Notes under the pieces: generated by a model
The model's database searches: none
The model's input: the letters and a program-made list of their open reading frames with translations, nothing else
Told to the model about the DNA's origin: nothing
Assembly: GCF_003201815.1 (NCBI RefSeq)
Contig: NZ_QJKB01000020.1
Span: forward strand, 1 to 60,789
DNA length: 60,789 nt
Direction: 5' to 3'
Source of the DNA: Undibacterium pigrum
GTDB taxonomy: Bacteria > Pseudomonadota > Gammaproteobacteria > Burkholderiales > Burkholderiaceae_D
Position numbers and translations under genes: made by a program
In this document: positions 1 to 7,939 of the stretch, piece by piece
Numbering within the stretch: the first letter of the stretch is position 1
How the letters are laid out: each line of letters begins with the position of its first letter

Positions 1-18
1 GATCAAACTCTTCAGTTT
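1..18 (-). rRNA. rrs: 16S rRNA gene, 5' end only (partial)
   Basis: Read on the minus strand, the first 18 bases are AAACTGAAGAGTTTGATC, the standard start of bacterial 16S rRNA (E. coli begins AAATTGAAGAGTTTGATC). The gene continues leftwards outside the window, so only its first nucleotides are present. The boxA and promoter further right on the same strand support the reading. The exact mature 5' end is set by analogy with E. coli. Confidence 0.9.
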
Positions 19-221
19 AATCTCTGTTTTTCGACAATTTCTTGCCTATGTCATTTTACTGACATGTCGCTCACTCAAAATACTGACAGTTCAGTTTCTC
101 ATTTCTGAAAAACCGTCTTGCTTTGTTATTTCTTGTGAACACTTGCTATATTATTTAAGCATTCCATTCAACCTAGATCGAATGGTGCGCTTCACCAAGT
201 GCCCACATTTATTGACTGTTA

Positions 222-234
222 ATTGTTAAAGAAC
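222..234 (-). promoter_or_regulatory. rRNA leader boxA antitermination site
   Basis: The minus strand reads GTTCTTTAACAAT, matching the boxA core (TTCTTTAACA) that loads the Nus antitermination complex in rRNA leaders. It lies about 200 nt upstream of the 16S start and downstream of the P1 promoter, as expected for a betaproteobacterial rrn leader. Confidence 0.8.
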
Positions 235-316
235 TCAATTCTTTTCTACTCACCAGACCATCTTCCAATCCAGTTTTGCGTCGCAGCGTTGTGTGCGTCA
301 GCAGCAGAGAAACGAG

Positions 317-345
317 ATTATGTAGCATTTCGCTTTTACTGTCAA
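317..345 (-). promoter_or_regulatory. rRNA operon promoter (P1-like)
   Basis: On the minus strand a perfect -35 TTGACA (340-345) is separated by 17 bp from a -10 CATAAT (317-322). Transcription would start near 310 and run through boxA into 16S about 290 nt away. An AT-rich stretch just upstream could act as an UP element. Fis made in this genome (gene at 17277) commonly activates such promoters, but I did not identify Fis sites. Confidence 0.8.
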
Positions 346-602
346 CACCTTGATTTCACTTCGTTTTGTTTCGCTTTCTCAAGCGTCTAAAACTGTTGTT
401 CGGTGTTCACAGTTGCCAGTTTTTTCTGCAATTTGTTCAATCGCTCATTTCACCAGCTTTGTTACTTTGCTTCCATTCTCTTCCCGCTTCTCAGCGGGAG
501 GCGAACTATAGCAAACTACGGCACTTGTCCGCAAGCGTTTATCGGTAATTATTTACTTCGTTTATTTAATGGCACATCAACGCAAATAAAGGCAAAAACC
601 TA
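346..602. other. Intergenic region upstream of the rRNA promoter, no gene seen
   Basis: T-rich on the plus strand. Two overlapping short frames exist here (366-548 and 403-603), but neither has a ribosome-binding site or a recognisable product. The likely role is upstream promoter region for the rRNA operon. Confidence 0.5.
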
Positions 603-623
603 AGGGTGCGCTGCGCGCACCCT
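603..623 (-). terminator. Probable terminator after anmK
   Basis: A perfect 9-bp stem (AGGGTGCGC / GCGCACCCT) with a 3-nt loop is followed on the minus strand by TAGGTTTTT. It lies downstream of anmK and upstream of the rRNA promoter, so it would insulate the two. The T-run is offset by four bases, so efficiency is uncertain. Confidence 0.5.
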
Positions 624-689
624 CTGGCTTTCTGTTCTTATATCCGTATGGGAGCTCCGGGGTCAAAAATGGTGAGCCCGGTTCTTTGA

Positions 690-730
690 CGAAAGACGCT
701 GGGCTCCTACCTGCGCAGGAGCGACGGGGG
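690..730. repeat. REP-like intergenic palindrome
   Basis: The segment has a short stem GCTCCT (703-708) / AGGAGC (717-722) inside the pattern CTGGGCTCCTACCTGCGC followed by AGGAGCGACGG. It resembles the small palindromic repeats scattered between proteobacterial genes. I see only one copy in this window, so the family assignment is tentative. Confidence 0.35.
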
Positions 731-825
731 TTGGGAGCGCGCATATTAATAGTATTTCACTTATCGACCAGAGAAATGCTCAACCCGTCATTACACTAAA
801 CACTAAAAAGCTTGCTGGCTATCTA

Positions 826-1974
826 TCATGCTGGATATAAGGCACCCAGAATGCGCCCGCCCGTTGCGCCGGTGACGTCGGCCAGATTGCCCGGCAGGCG
901 CAGGCAAAATCTTTGTGCCAGCCAGGCGAAGGCCAGGGCTTCTACCTGTTCGGGGGCGACGCCTAGCACTGCCGTGCTATTAACTATGGCCTTGCATGAC
1001 TGCGTCGATAGCAAAACTTGCAAGCGCTGCATGAGCTGGCGATTGTAAGCGCCGCCACCGCAGACATAGACATGGGTAGCATCCCTGGCATGGCTAGCAA
1101 TATCATTTGCCAGCGTCAGCGCGGTGAATTCGCACAAGGTGGCCTGCACGTCTGCGGGGGGGCTTACTTCAAAACCTTGCAGCTTGCTATGCAGCCACGC
1201 AGAATGGAACAAGTCGCGACCTGTGCTTTTTGGTGGTGGCATCTGCAGGTAAGCCTCGTCCATCAGATTGGCAAGCAAGCTGGGGATGACATTGCCCTGA
1301 GCAGCCCAGTCACCATTGGCATCATAGCTTTTGCCCTGATGTTGCAGCATCCAGGCATCCATCAGGACATTGCCGGGACCAGTATCAAAACCGCGGGTAC
1401 TGCCATCTGCGGCCAGGATGCTGATATTGCTGATGCCGCCGATATTGGCGACGACACTGGATGCACCTGCACGCCCAAAAACGGCACGGTGAAATGCCGG
1501 CACCAGGGGTGCGCCCTGACCACCGGCAGCAATGTCGCGACTGCGGAAGTCGGCGATGACATCTATGCCTGTCAATTCTGCCAGCAGGGAGGGATTATTG
1601 GTCTGGCGGGTATAGCCCAGTTCTGGCCTGTGCCTGATGGTTTGCCCATGTACACCTAAGGCATGGACGACTTGCTCCTCAGCCAGCGCCTGCAATTTTT
1701 TGACGCATGTGGCGTAAGTTTTGGCCAGGGCATTTGCCAGCAGCGCTTCGTGATGCAATTCATTTTCGCTGGCTTGCTGCAAGCGCATTGCTTGCTGGCG
1801 CAGGTCTGCATCGAAAGGAATATAAGCGGTCGCCAGGATGTGCATCCCAGCACCGTTTTCTTCATGGCATTCAGGCAAACGCACCATGACACCATCGACA
1901 CCATCAAGACTGGTGCCGGACATCAGGCCTATATATATAGTGTTTGAATTGTTTTTGTCGTGCTGCGTGCTCAT
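826..1974 (-). CDS. anmK: Anhydro-N-acetylmuramic acid kinase
   Basis: This cytoplasmic enzyme uses ATP to phosphorylate 1,6-anhydro-MurNAc released during peptidoglycan turnover while opening its anhydro ring, giving MurNAc-6-P for recycling. The 382 residues match the family length. Near the N-terminus is the signature GLMSGTSLDGVDG (about residues 16-28), and mid-protein is the second sugar-kinase motif GFDTGPGNVLMDAW. It is the last gene of a minus-strand run after the M23 peptidase and GNAT genes, which links peptidoglycan cutting with recycling. A hairpin at 603-623 probably ends the transcript. Identification is firm. Confidence 0.95.
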   Translation of the reverse strand: MSTQHDKNNSNTIYIGLMSGTSLDGVDGVMVRLPECHEENGAGMHILATAYIPFDADLRQQAMRLQQASENELHHEALLANALAKTYATCVKKLQALAEEQVVHALGVHGQTIRHRPELGYTRQTNNPSLLAELTGIDVIADFRSRDIAAGGQGAPLVPAFHRAVFGRAGASSVVANIGGISNISILAADGSTRGFDTGPGNVLMDAWMLQHQGKSYDANGDWAAQGNVIPSLLANLMDEAYLQMPPPKSTGRDLFHSAWLHSKLQGFEVSPPADVQATLCEFTALTLANDIASHARDATHVYVCGGGAYNRQLMQRLQVLLSTQSCKAIVNSTAVLGVAPEQVEALAFAWLAQRFCLRLPGNLADVTGATGGRILGALYPA

Positions 1975-2027
1975 GCTGATACCTCATCAACCTTAATGAG
2001 CAAGAGTATAGAAGAGTCAGCCCGGCA

Positions 2028-2561
2028 TTACAGGGTCTTGCAGAAAATTCTATTCGCTATGTCTTCCGCTTCCATTCGGAAGATAGTCTCACCTATATCG
2101 GTATAACCGACAAGCGGATAAAAGTGCCGCGCCCTGTCATTGCCTATCCAGGTAGTCAGCCAAACTTGTTGCACACCCAGCTCACGCAAATGTGCTTCGG
2201 TCTCGGTGAGCAGTTGGCGACCTATGCCGCGTCCAAAAAATGCAGGATGTATATAGAGATGGTCGAGTTCGGCCTGATGCTCTGCACTGACCTGGGCATT
2301 GCGCTTGCCGTTCGAGGTTTGGCAATAGCCCACCAGATGGCCAATGCTTTCTGCCAGCAGGATATGGGTATGTTCTTGTGAGAGATAAGTGGCTGTGCGT
2401 GCCGCTGTCAGTTCAGACAGGACATAGTCAGCAATAGTTTGGCTAACGCCTTGCCTGACGTAGGTATCAAGCCAGACTTGTTGTATCAACACGGTCAAGA
2501 CAGAGACATCTGTTGCCTCTGCCTTGCGTATTGTTACCTTACCTGTGGATAAATGATCCAA
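2028..2561 (-). CDS. GNAT-family N-acetyltransferase
   Basis: Predicted acetyl-CoA-dependent acetyltransferase of about 177 residues; the substrate is unknown. The acetyl-CoA binding motif A is seen as LDHLYIHPAFFGRGIGRQLL, and the next strand and helix include VWLTTWIGNDRARHFY. The reading frame has no ATG near its 5' end; the best start is TTG at 2561, without a clear ribosome-binding site, so the N-terminus may be misplaced. It begins 31 nt after the M23 peptidase stop and ends 53 nt before anmK, so the three genes are probably co-transcribed. A role in cell-wall metabolism would be inference from position only. Confidence 0.8.
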   Translation of the reverse strand: MDHLSTGKVTIRKAEATDVSVLTVLIQQVWLDTYVRQGVSQTIADYVLSELTAARTATYLSQEHTHILLAESIGHLVGYCQTSNGKRNAQVSAEHQAELDHLYIHPAFFGRGIGRQLLTETEAHLRELGVQQVWLTTWIGNDRARHFYPLVGYTDIGETIFRMEAEDIANRIFCKTL

Positions 2562-2592
2562 GCTTAAAGTATTAACACTTACATATTGACAC

Positions 2593-3963
2593 TTAAGAGC
2601 GCTTGGCCAGGCGCATGACTTCTGCCATGCGTTCTGGGTGCAGCAAGTTGAATCTATGATTCATGTCGCCAGCAAAGCCCTTGAAACGTGCCATTTCAGC
2701 AGTTGCCAATGGGGCAGCTTCTGTCATGTTGATACTCATGGGGTCACGGGCTTCATTATTGACACGGAATTCATAGTGCAAATGCGGGCCGGTAGACCAG
2801 CCTGTGGTGCCGACATAACCAATGACATCACCCTGACTTACTTTGGTCCCCTTGTGTATGCCAGCAGCAAAGCGGCTCATGTGGGCATAGGCGGTGCTGT
2901 AGTTATTCCAGTGCTTGAGTACCACCAGGTTGCCATAACCATTGCTGGAAGCAGCCGATTCAACCACGCCGTCAGCGGAAGCACGAATGGGTGTGCCGGT
3001 CGCAGCAGCGAAGTCGACGCCCTTATGCGCTTTCCATTGACCAGAAATTGGATGCACGCGCATGGAGAAACCAGAAGACACACGGGTAAATTCTATCGGT
3101 GACTTGAGGAAGGCTTTTTTAAGGGATTTGCCGTCAAAGGTGTAATAGCCACCCTTGCCACCAGTTTCTTCAAACCAGGCAGCCTGATACAGCTTGCCAG
3201 AATTGCTGAACTCACCCGCCAGCACACGACCAGTACGGACGCGCTCGCCGTTTTGCCAGAAGCTTTCGTAGACAATATTGAAATAGTCACCCTTTTGCAG
3301 GCGCTGGTAATCAACATTGGTCTCGAACATGGACTTAACCTGTTCGGTGACGTTATAAGGAATCATGGCATCATCGGCAGCAGGGTAAAAGGCAGTGCGG
3401 ATATAGGCTGTTGCCATTTCCACACGTCTTTCCAGCTTGGCAGTAATATCAGACGATGTCAGTTTGCCATTACTATCACGGCTGATGACGATGTTTCTGA
3501 CTGGTTTGTCCGGGCCATCGGAGACCGTTGTTTGCAACCACAGGAGTTCACCCTCTTCATCCGTTTTAACTGCCACGGTTTTATCAGCCCTGAATTGCAG
3601 GATACCGCGTGCAATACTGTCTGATTTGATGAACTGTGCCGCTTCGTCGTCGTCCACACCTATGCGCTGCAAGAAGGTGGCCAATTGCTCACTGCTCTTG
3701 AAGGTGGCTTCACGGATGAATTGCTGCTCGGTCGCTTCAAGTGCGGCGACCTGTTCATCCAGGGAAGGCAGGCTGAGTTCTTGCTTAATGCGCTTGACCG
3801 GCAGGTCAGATGCGTCTGGTGCCAAAGGAGCAACACCAACTGCGCCAAATGCGCAAACTGCAAAGAAAAGTGCGGAGACGGAAACGATGCGCGAAGCGCG
3901 TGTGGTGCCAAACAACAGCCTGCCACCAGAGACTAATCGAAGTAATTTATCTGTTGGACGCAT
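2593..3963 (-). CDS. M23-family murein metalloendopeptidase
   Basis: Probable periplasmic peptidoglycan hydrolase that cuts peptide cross-links. The 456-residue protein has an N-terminal membrane anchor or uncleaved signal (about residues 26-46, SALFFAVCAFGAVGVAPL), a long middle region with an OapA/LysM-like segment, and a C-terminal LytM domain. The zinc ligands are visible: HKGVD in SGQWKAHKGVDF and the HLH of GPHLHYEFR. The gene is divergent from tyrS across 263 bp, and this M23-tyrS arrangement is common in Burkholderiales. It resembles MepM/YebA-type enzymes. All catalytic residues seem present. Confidence 0.9.
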   Translation of the reverse strand: MRPTDKLLRLVSGGRLLFGTTRASRIVSVSALFFAVCAFGAVGVAPLAPDASDLPVKRIKQELSLPSLDEQVAALEATEQQFIREATFKSSEQLATFLQRIGVDDDEAAQFIKSDSIARGILQFRADKTVAVKTDEEGELLWLQTTVSDGPDKPVRNIVISRDSNGKLTSSDITAKLERRVEMATAYIRTAFYPAADDAMIPYNVTEQVKSMFETNVDYQRLQKGDYFNIVYESFWQNGERVRTGRVLAGEFSNSGKLYQAAWFEETGGKGGYYTFDGKSLKKAFLKSPIEFTRVSSGFSMRVHPISGQWKAHKGVDFAAATGTPIRASADGVVESAASSNGYGNLVVLKHWNNYSTAYAHMSRFAAGIHKGTKVSQGDVIGYVGTTGWSTGPHLHYEFRVNNEARDPMSINMTEAAPLATAEMARFKGFAGDMNHRFNLLHPERMAEVMRLAKRS

Positions 3964-4226
3964 GCAATAAGTTAAAATTGACTGTTTTTATCGAAAATTC
4001 GAGATCGTTGCGGTGAGATGCATTTGCACATAATATATGCAAATATCAAAACCACAACACTAAAGTTCGGGATTATAAAAACCAGGGAACTAGCATTAAA
4101 TTGCTGACATCCGGTTTGAGCGATAATCCCTGCTAATTAACCAACACCCAGAATTTGGCAAACGCTGATTATGGATTCAGATTTGGAATTCGACCAGCGG
4201 TGTTACAAAAAAAATGATCTATATTA

Positions 4227-5498
4227 ATGATGACTTCTGAACATAATTCCAGCTCCTCTGAAAACACTGGCAATGCCAGCAAAATCCTCCCTTTGTCCGA
4301 TGCAGTGCAACATGCACTGGCAGTAGCCAAACGCGGTGTTGATGAACTGCTCATTGAATCCGAATTTGCCCAAAAACTGGCCCGTAGCGAACAGACTGGC
4401 AAACCCTTGCGCATCAAGCTGGGCCTGGACCCGACTGCACCAGATTTGCACCTGGGTCACACTGTCGTGCTCAACAAGATGCGCCAGTTGCAAGATCTGG
4501 GCCATACCGTCATCTTTTTGATTGGCGATTTTACGTCTATGATCGGTGACCCGTCTGGTCGCAATGCCACCCGCCCGCCGCTGACGCGCGAGCAAATCGA
4601 AGACAATGCCCAGACTTACTTCAAGCAGGCAGCTTTGGTGCTGGACGCCAGCAAGACCGAGATACGCTACAACTCTGAATGGTCAGACCCTCTGGGCGCA
4701 CGCGGCATGATACAACTGTCATCCAAGTACACCGTCGCCCGCATGATGGAGCGCGATGACTTCACCAAGCGCTTCAAGGCTGGCACACCTATTTCCGTGC
4801 ATGAATTCCTGTACCCGCTGATGCAGGGTTACGATTCTGTCGCCCTGAAATCTGATCTGGAACTTGGTGGCACTGACCAGAAATTCAACCTGCTGGTGGG
4901 TCGTGAACTGCAAAAAGATTATGGGCAAGAACCGCAATGTATTTTGACCATGCCTTTGCTCGAAGGTCTGGACGGCGTCGAGAAAATGTCCAAGTCCAAG
5001 AACAACTACATCGCCATCACTGAGCCAGCCAATACCATGTTCGCCAAGATCATGAGTATTTCTGATGTCATGATGTGGCGTTACTACGAGCTGCTGTCTT
5101 TCTGTTCGCTGGAACAGATCGCTGCTTACAAAAAAGCAGTCGCAGAAGGCCAGAACCCGCGTGATATCAAGGTAGCGATTGCGCAGGAAATCGTGACGCG
5201 CTTCCATAACAGGCAGGCGGCGGAAGATGCGCTGGCGGATTTCGTGAATCGATCCAAGGGTGGGATACCGGATGATGTGGCTGAAGTCACAATCAGCGGT
5301 GCGCCTTTGACCATAGGTCAGTTATTGAAACAAACTAATCTGTGTGCATCGACAGGTGAAGGCATGCGCATGGTTGAGCAAGGTGGAGTGCGTATCGATT
5401 CCGTCGTTATCAGCGACAAGGGCTTGAAAGTTGAAGCCGGTACATTTGTGGTGCAAGTTGGTCGTCGCAAGTTTGCGAAAGTGACGTTGACGGCTTGA
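4227..5498 (+). CDS. tyrS: Tyrosyl-tRNA synthetase
   Basis: Charges tRNA-Tyr with tyrosine in the cytoplasm. The 423-residue protein has the class I signatures HLGH (in PTAPDLHLGHTVVL, about residues 70-83) and KMSKS (GVEKMSKSKNN, about 250-260), and a C-terminal S4 RNA-binding domain (about 355-423). This TyrRS type, with HLGH and a trailing S4 domain, is the TyrRZ-like form. Two adjacent ATG codons open the frame; no strong ribosome site decides between them. The 263-bp upstream region is shared with the divergent peptidase gene. A repeat element follows the stop codon. Confidence 0.96.
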   Translation: MMTSEHNSSSSENTGNASKILPLSDAVQHALAVAKRGVDELLIESEFAQKLARSEQTGKPLRIKLGLDPTAPDLHLGHTVVLNKMRQLQDLGHTVIFLIGDFTSMIGDPSGRNATRPPLTREQIEDNAQTYFKQAALVLDASKTEIRYNSEWSDPLGARGMIQLSSKYTVARMMERDDFTKRFKAGTPISVHEFLYPLMQGYDSVALKSDLELGGTDQKFNLLVGRELQKDYGQEPQCILTMPLLEGLDGVEKMSKSKNNYIAITEPANTMFAKIMSISDVMMWRYYELLSFCSLEQIAAYKKAVAEGQNPRDIKVAIAQEIVTRFHNRQAAEDALADFVNRSKGGIPDDVAEVTISGAPLTIGQLLKQTNLCASTGEGMRMVEQGGVRIDSVVISDKGLKVEAGTFVVQVGRRKFAKVTLTA

Positions 5499-5507
5499 TG
5501 CTTATGC

Positions 5508-5608
5508 GTAGGTTGGGCTACGGGGTATCAGCCCAACACTGGGACTTCGCAAATGTATACATTATTTGATCGCCGAGTGTTGGGCTGATGAAGCGTAGCC
5601 CAACCTAC
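5508..5608. repeat. 101-bp inverted-repeat element, copy A
   Basis: Two 33-bp arms (5508-5540 and 5576-5608) are inverted copies; each ends in GTAGGTTGGGCTACG outward and AGCCCAACACT inward. They differ only in a central patch of about four bases, so the transcript would form a long hairpin with a small internal loop. The 35-bp centre contains GGGACTT and TATTTGA, which are echoed in copy B at 36414-36515. A fragment of the end sequence, GCCCAACCTACGAAA, recurs just right of the element (from about 5615). It is REP- or MITE-like and non-coding. Confidence 0.85.
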
Positions 5609-5680
5609 AATCTTGCCCAACCTACGAAATTCCACCCGCCCACTCTCTCTTCGCCCCAAGCAACAATACCAAAGCCCCCC

Positions 5681-6121
5681 ATGATCGCCCTACTCCAAAG
5701 AGTCACCGAAGCCAAAGTCGTCGTCGACGGCAACACCATAGGCGCTATTAACGCAGGCCTGATGGTCCTGGTTTGCGCCGAGCGCGAAGACGCTGAAAAA
5801 CAGGCCGACGACCTGCTTAAAAAATTACTCGCCTACCGCGTATTCTCTGACGACGCAGGCAAGATGAACCGCAGCGTTACCGACGTACAAGGCGGCTTGC
5901 TCCTGGTGCCGCAATTCACGCTGGCGGCGGATACCAATTCAGGCACCCGCCCCTCGTTTACTCCTGCGGCTCCGCCAGAACTGGGCAGGCAATTATTCGA
6001 TTACTTCGTCGCCCAGGCGCGCAGCAAACATGCGCAGGTAGAAACTGGCAGCTTTGGTGCCGACATGAAGGTATCACTGACCAATGATGGGCCGGTCACC
6101 TTCTGGCTAAAAACAAAATAA
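5681..6121 (+). CDS. dtd: D-aminoacyl-tRNA deacylase
   Basis: Removes D-amino acids mischarged onto tRNAs (and glycine from tRNA-Ala), protecting translation. The protein from ATG 5681 is 146 residues, the normal family length, beginning MIALLQRVTEAKVVVDG. Both active-site motifs are present: SGTRPSF (about residues 86-92) and GPVTFWL near the C-terminus. The frame is open 31 codons further upstream, but that extension is encoded by the right arm of the repeat element at 5508-5608 and is low-complexity, so I reject the longer start. Placement beside tyrS fits its tRNA role. Confidence 0.94.
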   Translation: MIALLQRVTEAKVVVDGNTIGAINAGLMVLVCAEREDAEKQADDLLKKLLAYRVFSDDAGKMNRSVTDVQGGLLLVPQFTLAADTNSGTRPSFTPAAPPELGRQLFDYFVAQARSKHAQVETGSFGADMKVSLTNDGPVTFWLKTK

Positions 6122-6144
6122 GAACAAAATAAGAACAAAATAAA
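6112..6144. repeat. 11-bp tandem repeat at the dtd stop
   Basis: Three head-to-tail copies of AACAAAATAAG (the last ends AAA) begin inside the last codons of dtd and run to 4 nt before the next gene's ATG. The first copy contains the dtd stop TAA. It is probably replication slippage; it leaves a purine-rich but weak ribosome site for the phosphatase. Confidence 0.8.
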
Positions 6145-6147
6145 CAA

Positions 6148-6816
6148 ATGAAACCCACAGAAATTTTATTGATACGCCACGGCGAAACCGCCTGGAATGC
6201 AGAACGTCGTTTGCAAGGCCACCTCGACATTCCATTGAATGCTGAAGGCACACGCCAGGCCAAGGCGCTGGCCTGGGCCTTGCAAAATGAAAAACTGCAC
6301 GCGATAGTCTCAAGTGATTTGCAGCGTGCCGTGCAGACCGCCGGTGAAATAGCGCGCCTGCAAGGCGTCAGCACCCGCATAGATAAAGGTTTGCGTGAGC
6401 GTTGCTTTGGTGGTTTTGAAGGCAAGCTGTATAGCGAACTGCCCAGCCTGTACCGCAGGGAATACAATGCCTGGCAAGCGCATGAACCAGATGCACAATT
6501 CCCGCCGGGTGAAAACGAAGGCGAAACCATACGCCAGTTCCACAAGCGCGTCATGGAACATGTGCTGCACTATGCTAAGCAATTTGAGGGCAAGAAAATC
6601 GCCATCGTCGCCCACGGCGGCGTGCTTGAATGCGCTTATCGCGCAGCCAAAGACTTACCTTTGCATGCACCACGCGAAGTCACCATCTACAATGCCAGCA
6701 TCAATCGTTTTGAAGTGACAGGTAAAGACATCAAACTGGTGCAATGGGGTGATATTGCCCATCTGGATGCCGACGGGCTGGATGAGATTAACCAGACCAA
6801 GGTCGAGAAGCATTGA
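6148..6816 (+). CDS. Histidine phosphatase family protein (phosphoglycerate mutase-like)
   Basis: Phosphohistidine-dependent phosphatase of 222 residues, the size of GpmB/CobC-type proteins. The catalytic RHGE motif is at residues 10-13 (LLIRHGETAWN), the conserved acidic RERCFGGFEGK follows at about 83-93, and the second histidine lies in IVAHGGVL (about 151-158). Substrate cannot be told from sequence; candidates include phosphosugars, nucleotide precursors or adenosylcobalamin phosphate. It starts 26 nt after dtd and is probably co-transcribed with it, a common arrangement in this order. Confidence 0.88.
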   Translation: MKPTEILLIRHGETAWNAERRLQGHLDIPLNAEGTRQAKALAWALQNEKLHAIVSSDLQRAVQTAGEIARLQGVSTRIDKGLRERCFGGFEGKLYSELPSLYRREYNAWQAHEPDAQFPPGENEGETIRQFHKRVMEHVLHYAKQFEGKKIAIVAHGGVLECAYRAAKDLPLHAPREVTIYNASINRFEVTGKDIKLVQWGDIAHLDADGLDEINQTKVEKH

Positions 6817-7138
6817 GCAGTTGAAGCAAAAATGAGCATGGGTAAAAATATCCATGCTGAAGCAAGTCTGCATTACTTCAAACCCCTTCTGATTTCATTC
6901 CACCTGAACAAAAAGATTCGCCTTATTTTTAAAATAAAGGGCATGCATCGTCACATCCATTTTTTGCCTGAATACCTCTCGTCCGCACTTTCCTGCCGCT
7001 TGTCTGTTACACAATTTTTCAAAAAACCGCTAATCCGGAATTAATCACCAGCTATCTGTTTTGACAACTAATTACCCATCGGCAATTATATAGTGCGGCC
7101 TCCAGCTTTACTGTTTAGCTGTACGTCGGGAGTCAAAA
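6817..7138. other. Intergenic region before the acyltransferase operon
   Basis: This is 322 bp, AT-rich, and holds no convincing gene. A small inverted repeat AGCATGG / CCATGCT (about 6834-6857) lies just after the phosphatase. A sigma-70-like promoter for the next operon is at 7061-7090. A short open frame at 6832-7044 has no recognisable product. Confidence 0.5.
7061..7090 (+). promoter_or_regulatory. Candidate sigma-70 promoter of the acyltransferase operon
   Basis: A perfect -35 TTGACA (7061-7066) is followed after 18 bp by ATTATA (7085-7090). Transcription would begin about 40 nt before the ATG at 7139, which has the ribosome site GGGAG six bases upstream. Confidence 0.5.
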
Positions 7139-7939
7139 ATGGAAGAAGAATTTCAGCGCTCGCAATTCCGATTCGGGCGTATCAATTGCCCGACCCTGCT
7201 GGCAGAAAGCTACCGGTTGCGCTATCAGGTGTATTGCAAAGAGCGTGGTTTCTTGCAGGCGGCGGCTTATCCCTGTGGCATGGAAACAGATTTTTATGAT
7301 GACGATGCACTCCACTTTGCCGCCCTGGGTGAAGACGGGCATATGGCAGGAACCGTGCGTCTCGTGGGCGCGCGCAACCGTCATTATCCTTTGCAAGAAA
7401 AGTGTGCACTGGATATTGCCATCCCTCCGCATACTGCAGAAGTGTCGCGCCTGGCCGTGACGCGCGGCCACGATCGCTTTGCCATTAGTGCAGGTGATGA
7501 ATTCTTATCGCAAGGCAGCCTACACGATCAGTCATCCAGATTGCAGTCAGCAGATGAAAGACGCTGGCAATCCGAGCTGGCCATAGGCTTGTACAAGGTG
7601 ATTTATCGAGAAGCCAAACTGCAGGGCATACAGTATTTTCTGGCAGCCATGGAAGGCAGTCTGGCGCGCATGCTGATCCGCTTTCAATTGCCCTTCAAGC
7701 CTGTAGGACCGGTCGTTGACTATTACGGAAAAGTCCAGCCTTTCTTGCTTTGCCTCAGCGAATGTGAACAGAATTTCGCCAGATTGGTGCCCGGCATGTT
7801 TGAAGACTTTACGCATGGCGTACTAGAAGTACCGCCCAAACTTTATGCTGCATCTACACATACTTCCATACCTGCTTCATTAAATTCCTCCTTAAATACC
7901 TCCCCAAATACCTCAGCCACTATCTATGAAATCAATTAA
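7139..7939 (+). CDS. FeeM-like N-acyl amino acid synthase / PEP-CTERM-type acyltransferase
   Basis: Member of the GNAT-fold acyltransferases related to N-acyl-tyrosine synthase FeeM and to autoinducer synthases; it most resembles the family named after its association with PEP-CTERM/exosortase loci (TIGR03694). Family marks are LRYQVYCKERGFL (about 28-40), the acidic stretch METDFYDDDALHFAAL, GTVRLVGA and AEVSRLAVTR (about 100-109). The predicted role is transfer of a fatty acyl chain, probably from acyl-ACP, to a small amine. No exosortase is in the window. The C-terminal 30 residues are a low-complexity Ser/Thr/Asn tail. It overlaps the next gene by 14 bp, so they form one operon. Product and substrate are unknown. 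Confidence 0.8.
   Translation: MEEEFQRSQFRFGRINCPTLLAESYRLRYQVYCKERGFLQAAAYPCGMETDFYDDDALHFAALGEDGHMAGTVRLVGARNRHYPLQEKCALDIAIPPHTAEVSRLAVTRGHDRFAISAGDEFLSQGSLHDQSSRLQSADERRWQSELAIGLYKVIYREAKLQGIQYFLAAMEGSLARMLIRFQLPFKPVGPVVDYYGKVQPFLLCLSECEQNFARLVPGMFEDFTHGVLEVPPKLYAASTHTSIPASLNSSLNTSPNTSATIYEIN

Noticed and set aside
5508..5608. Treating the inverted-repeat element as a simple terminator of tyrS
   Set aside because: It lacks a T-run, and a sister copy with the same fine structure occurs inside an operon at 36414-36515, which a terminator would disrupt.
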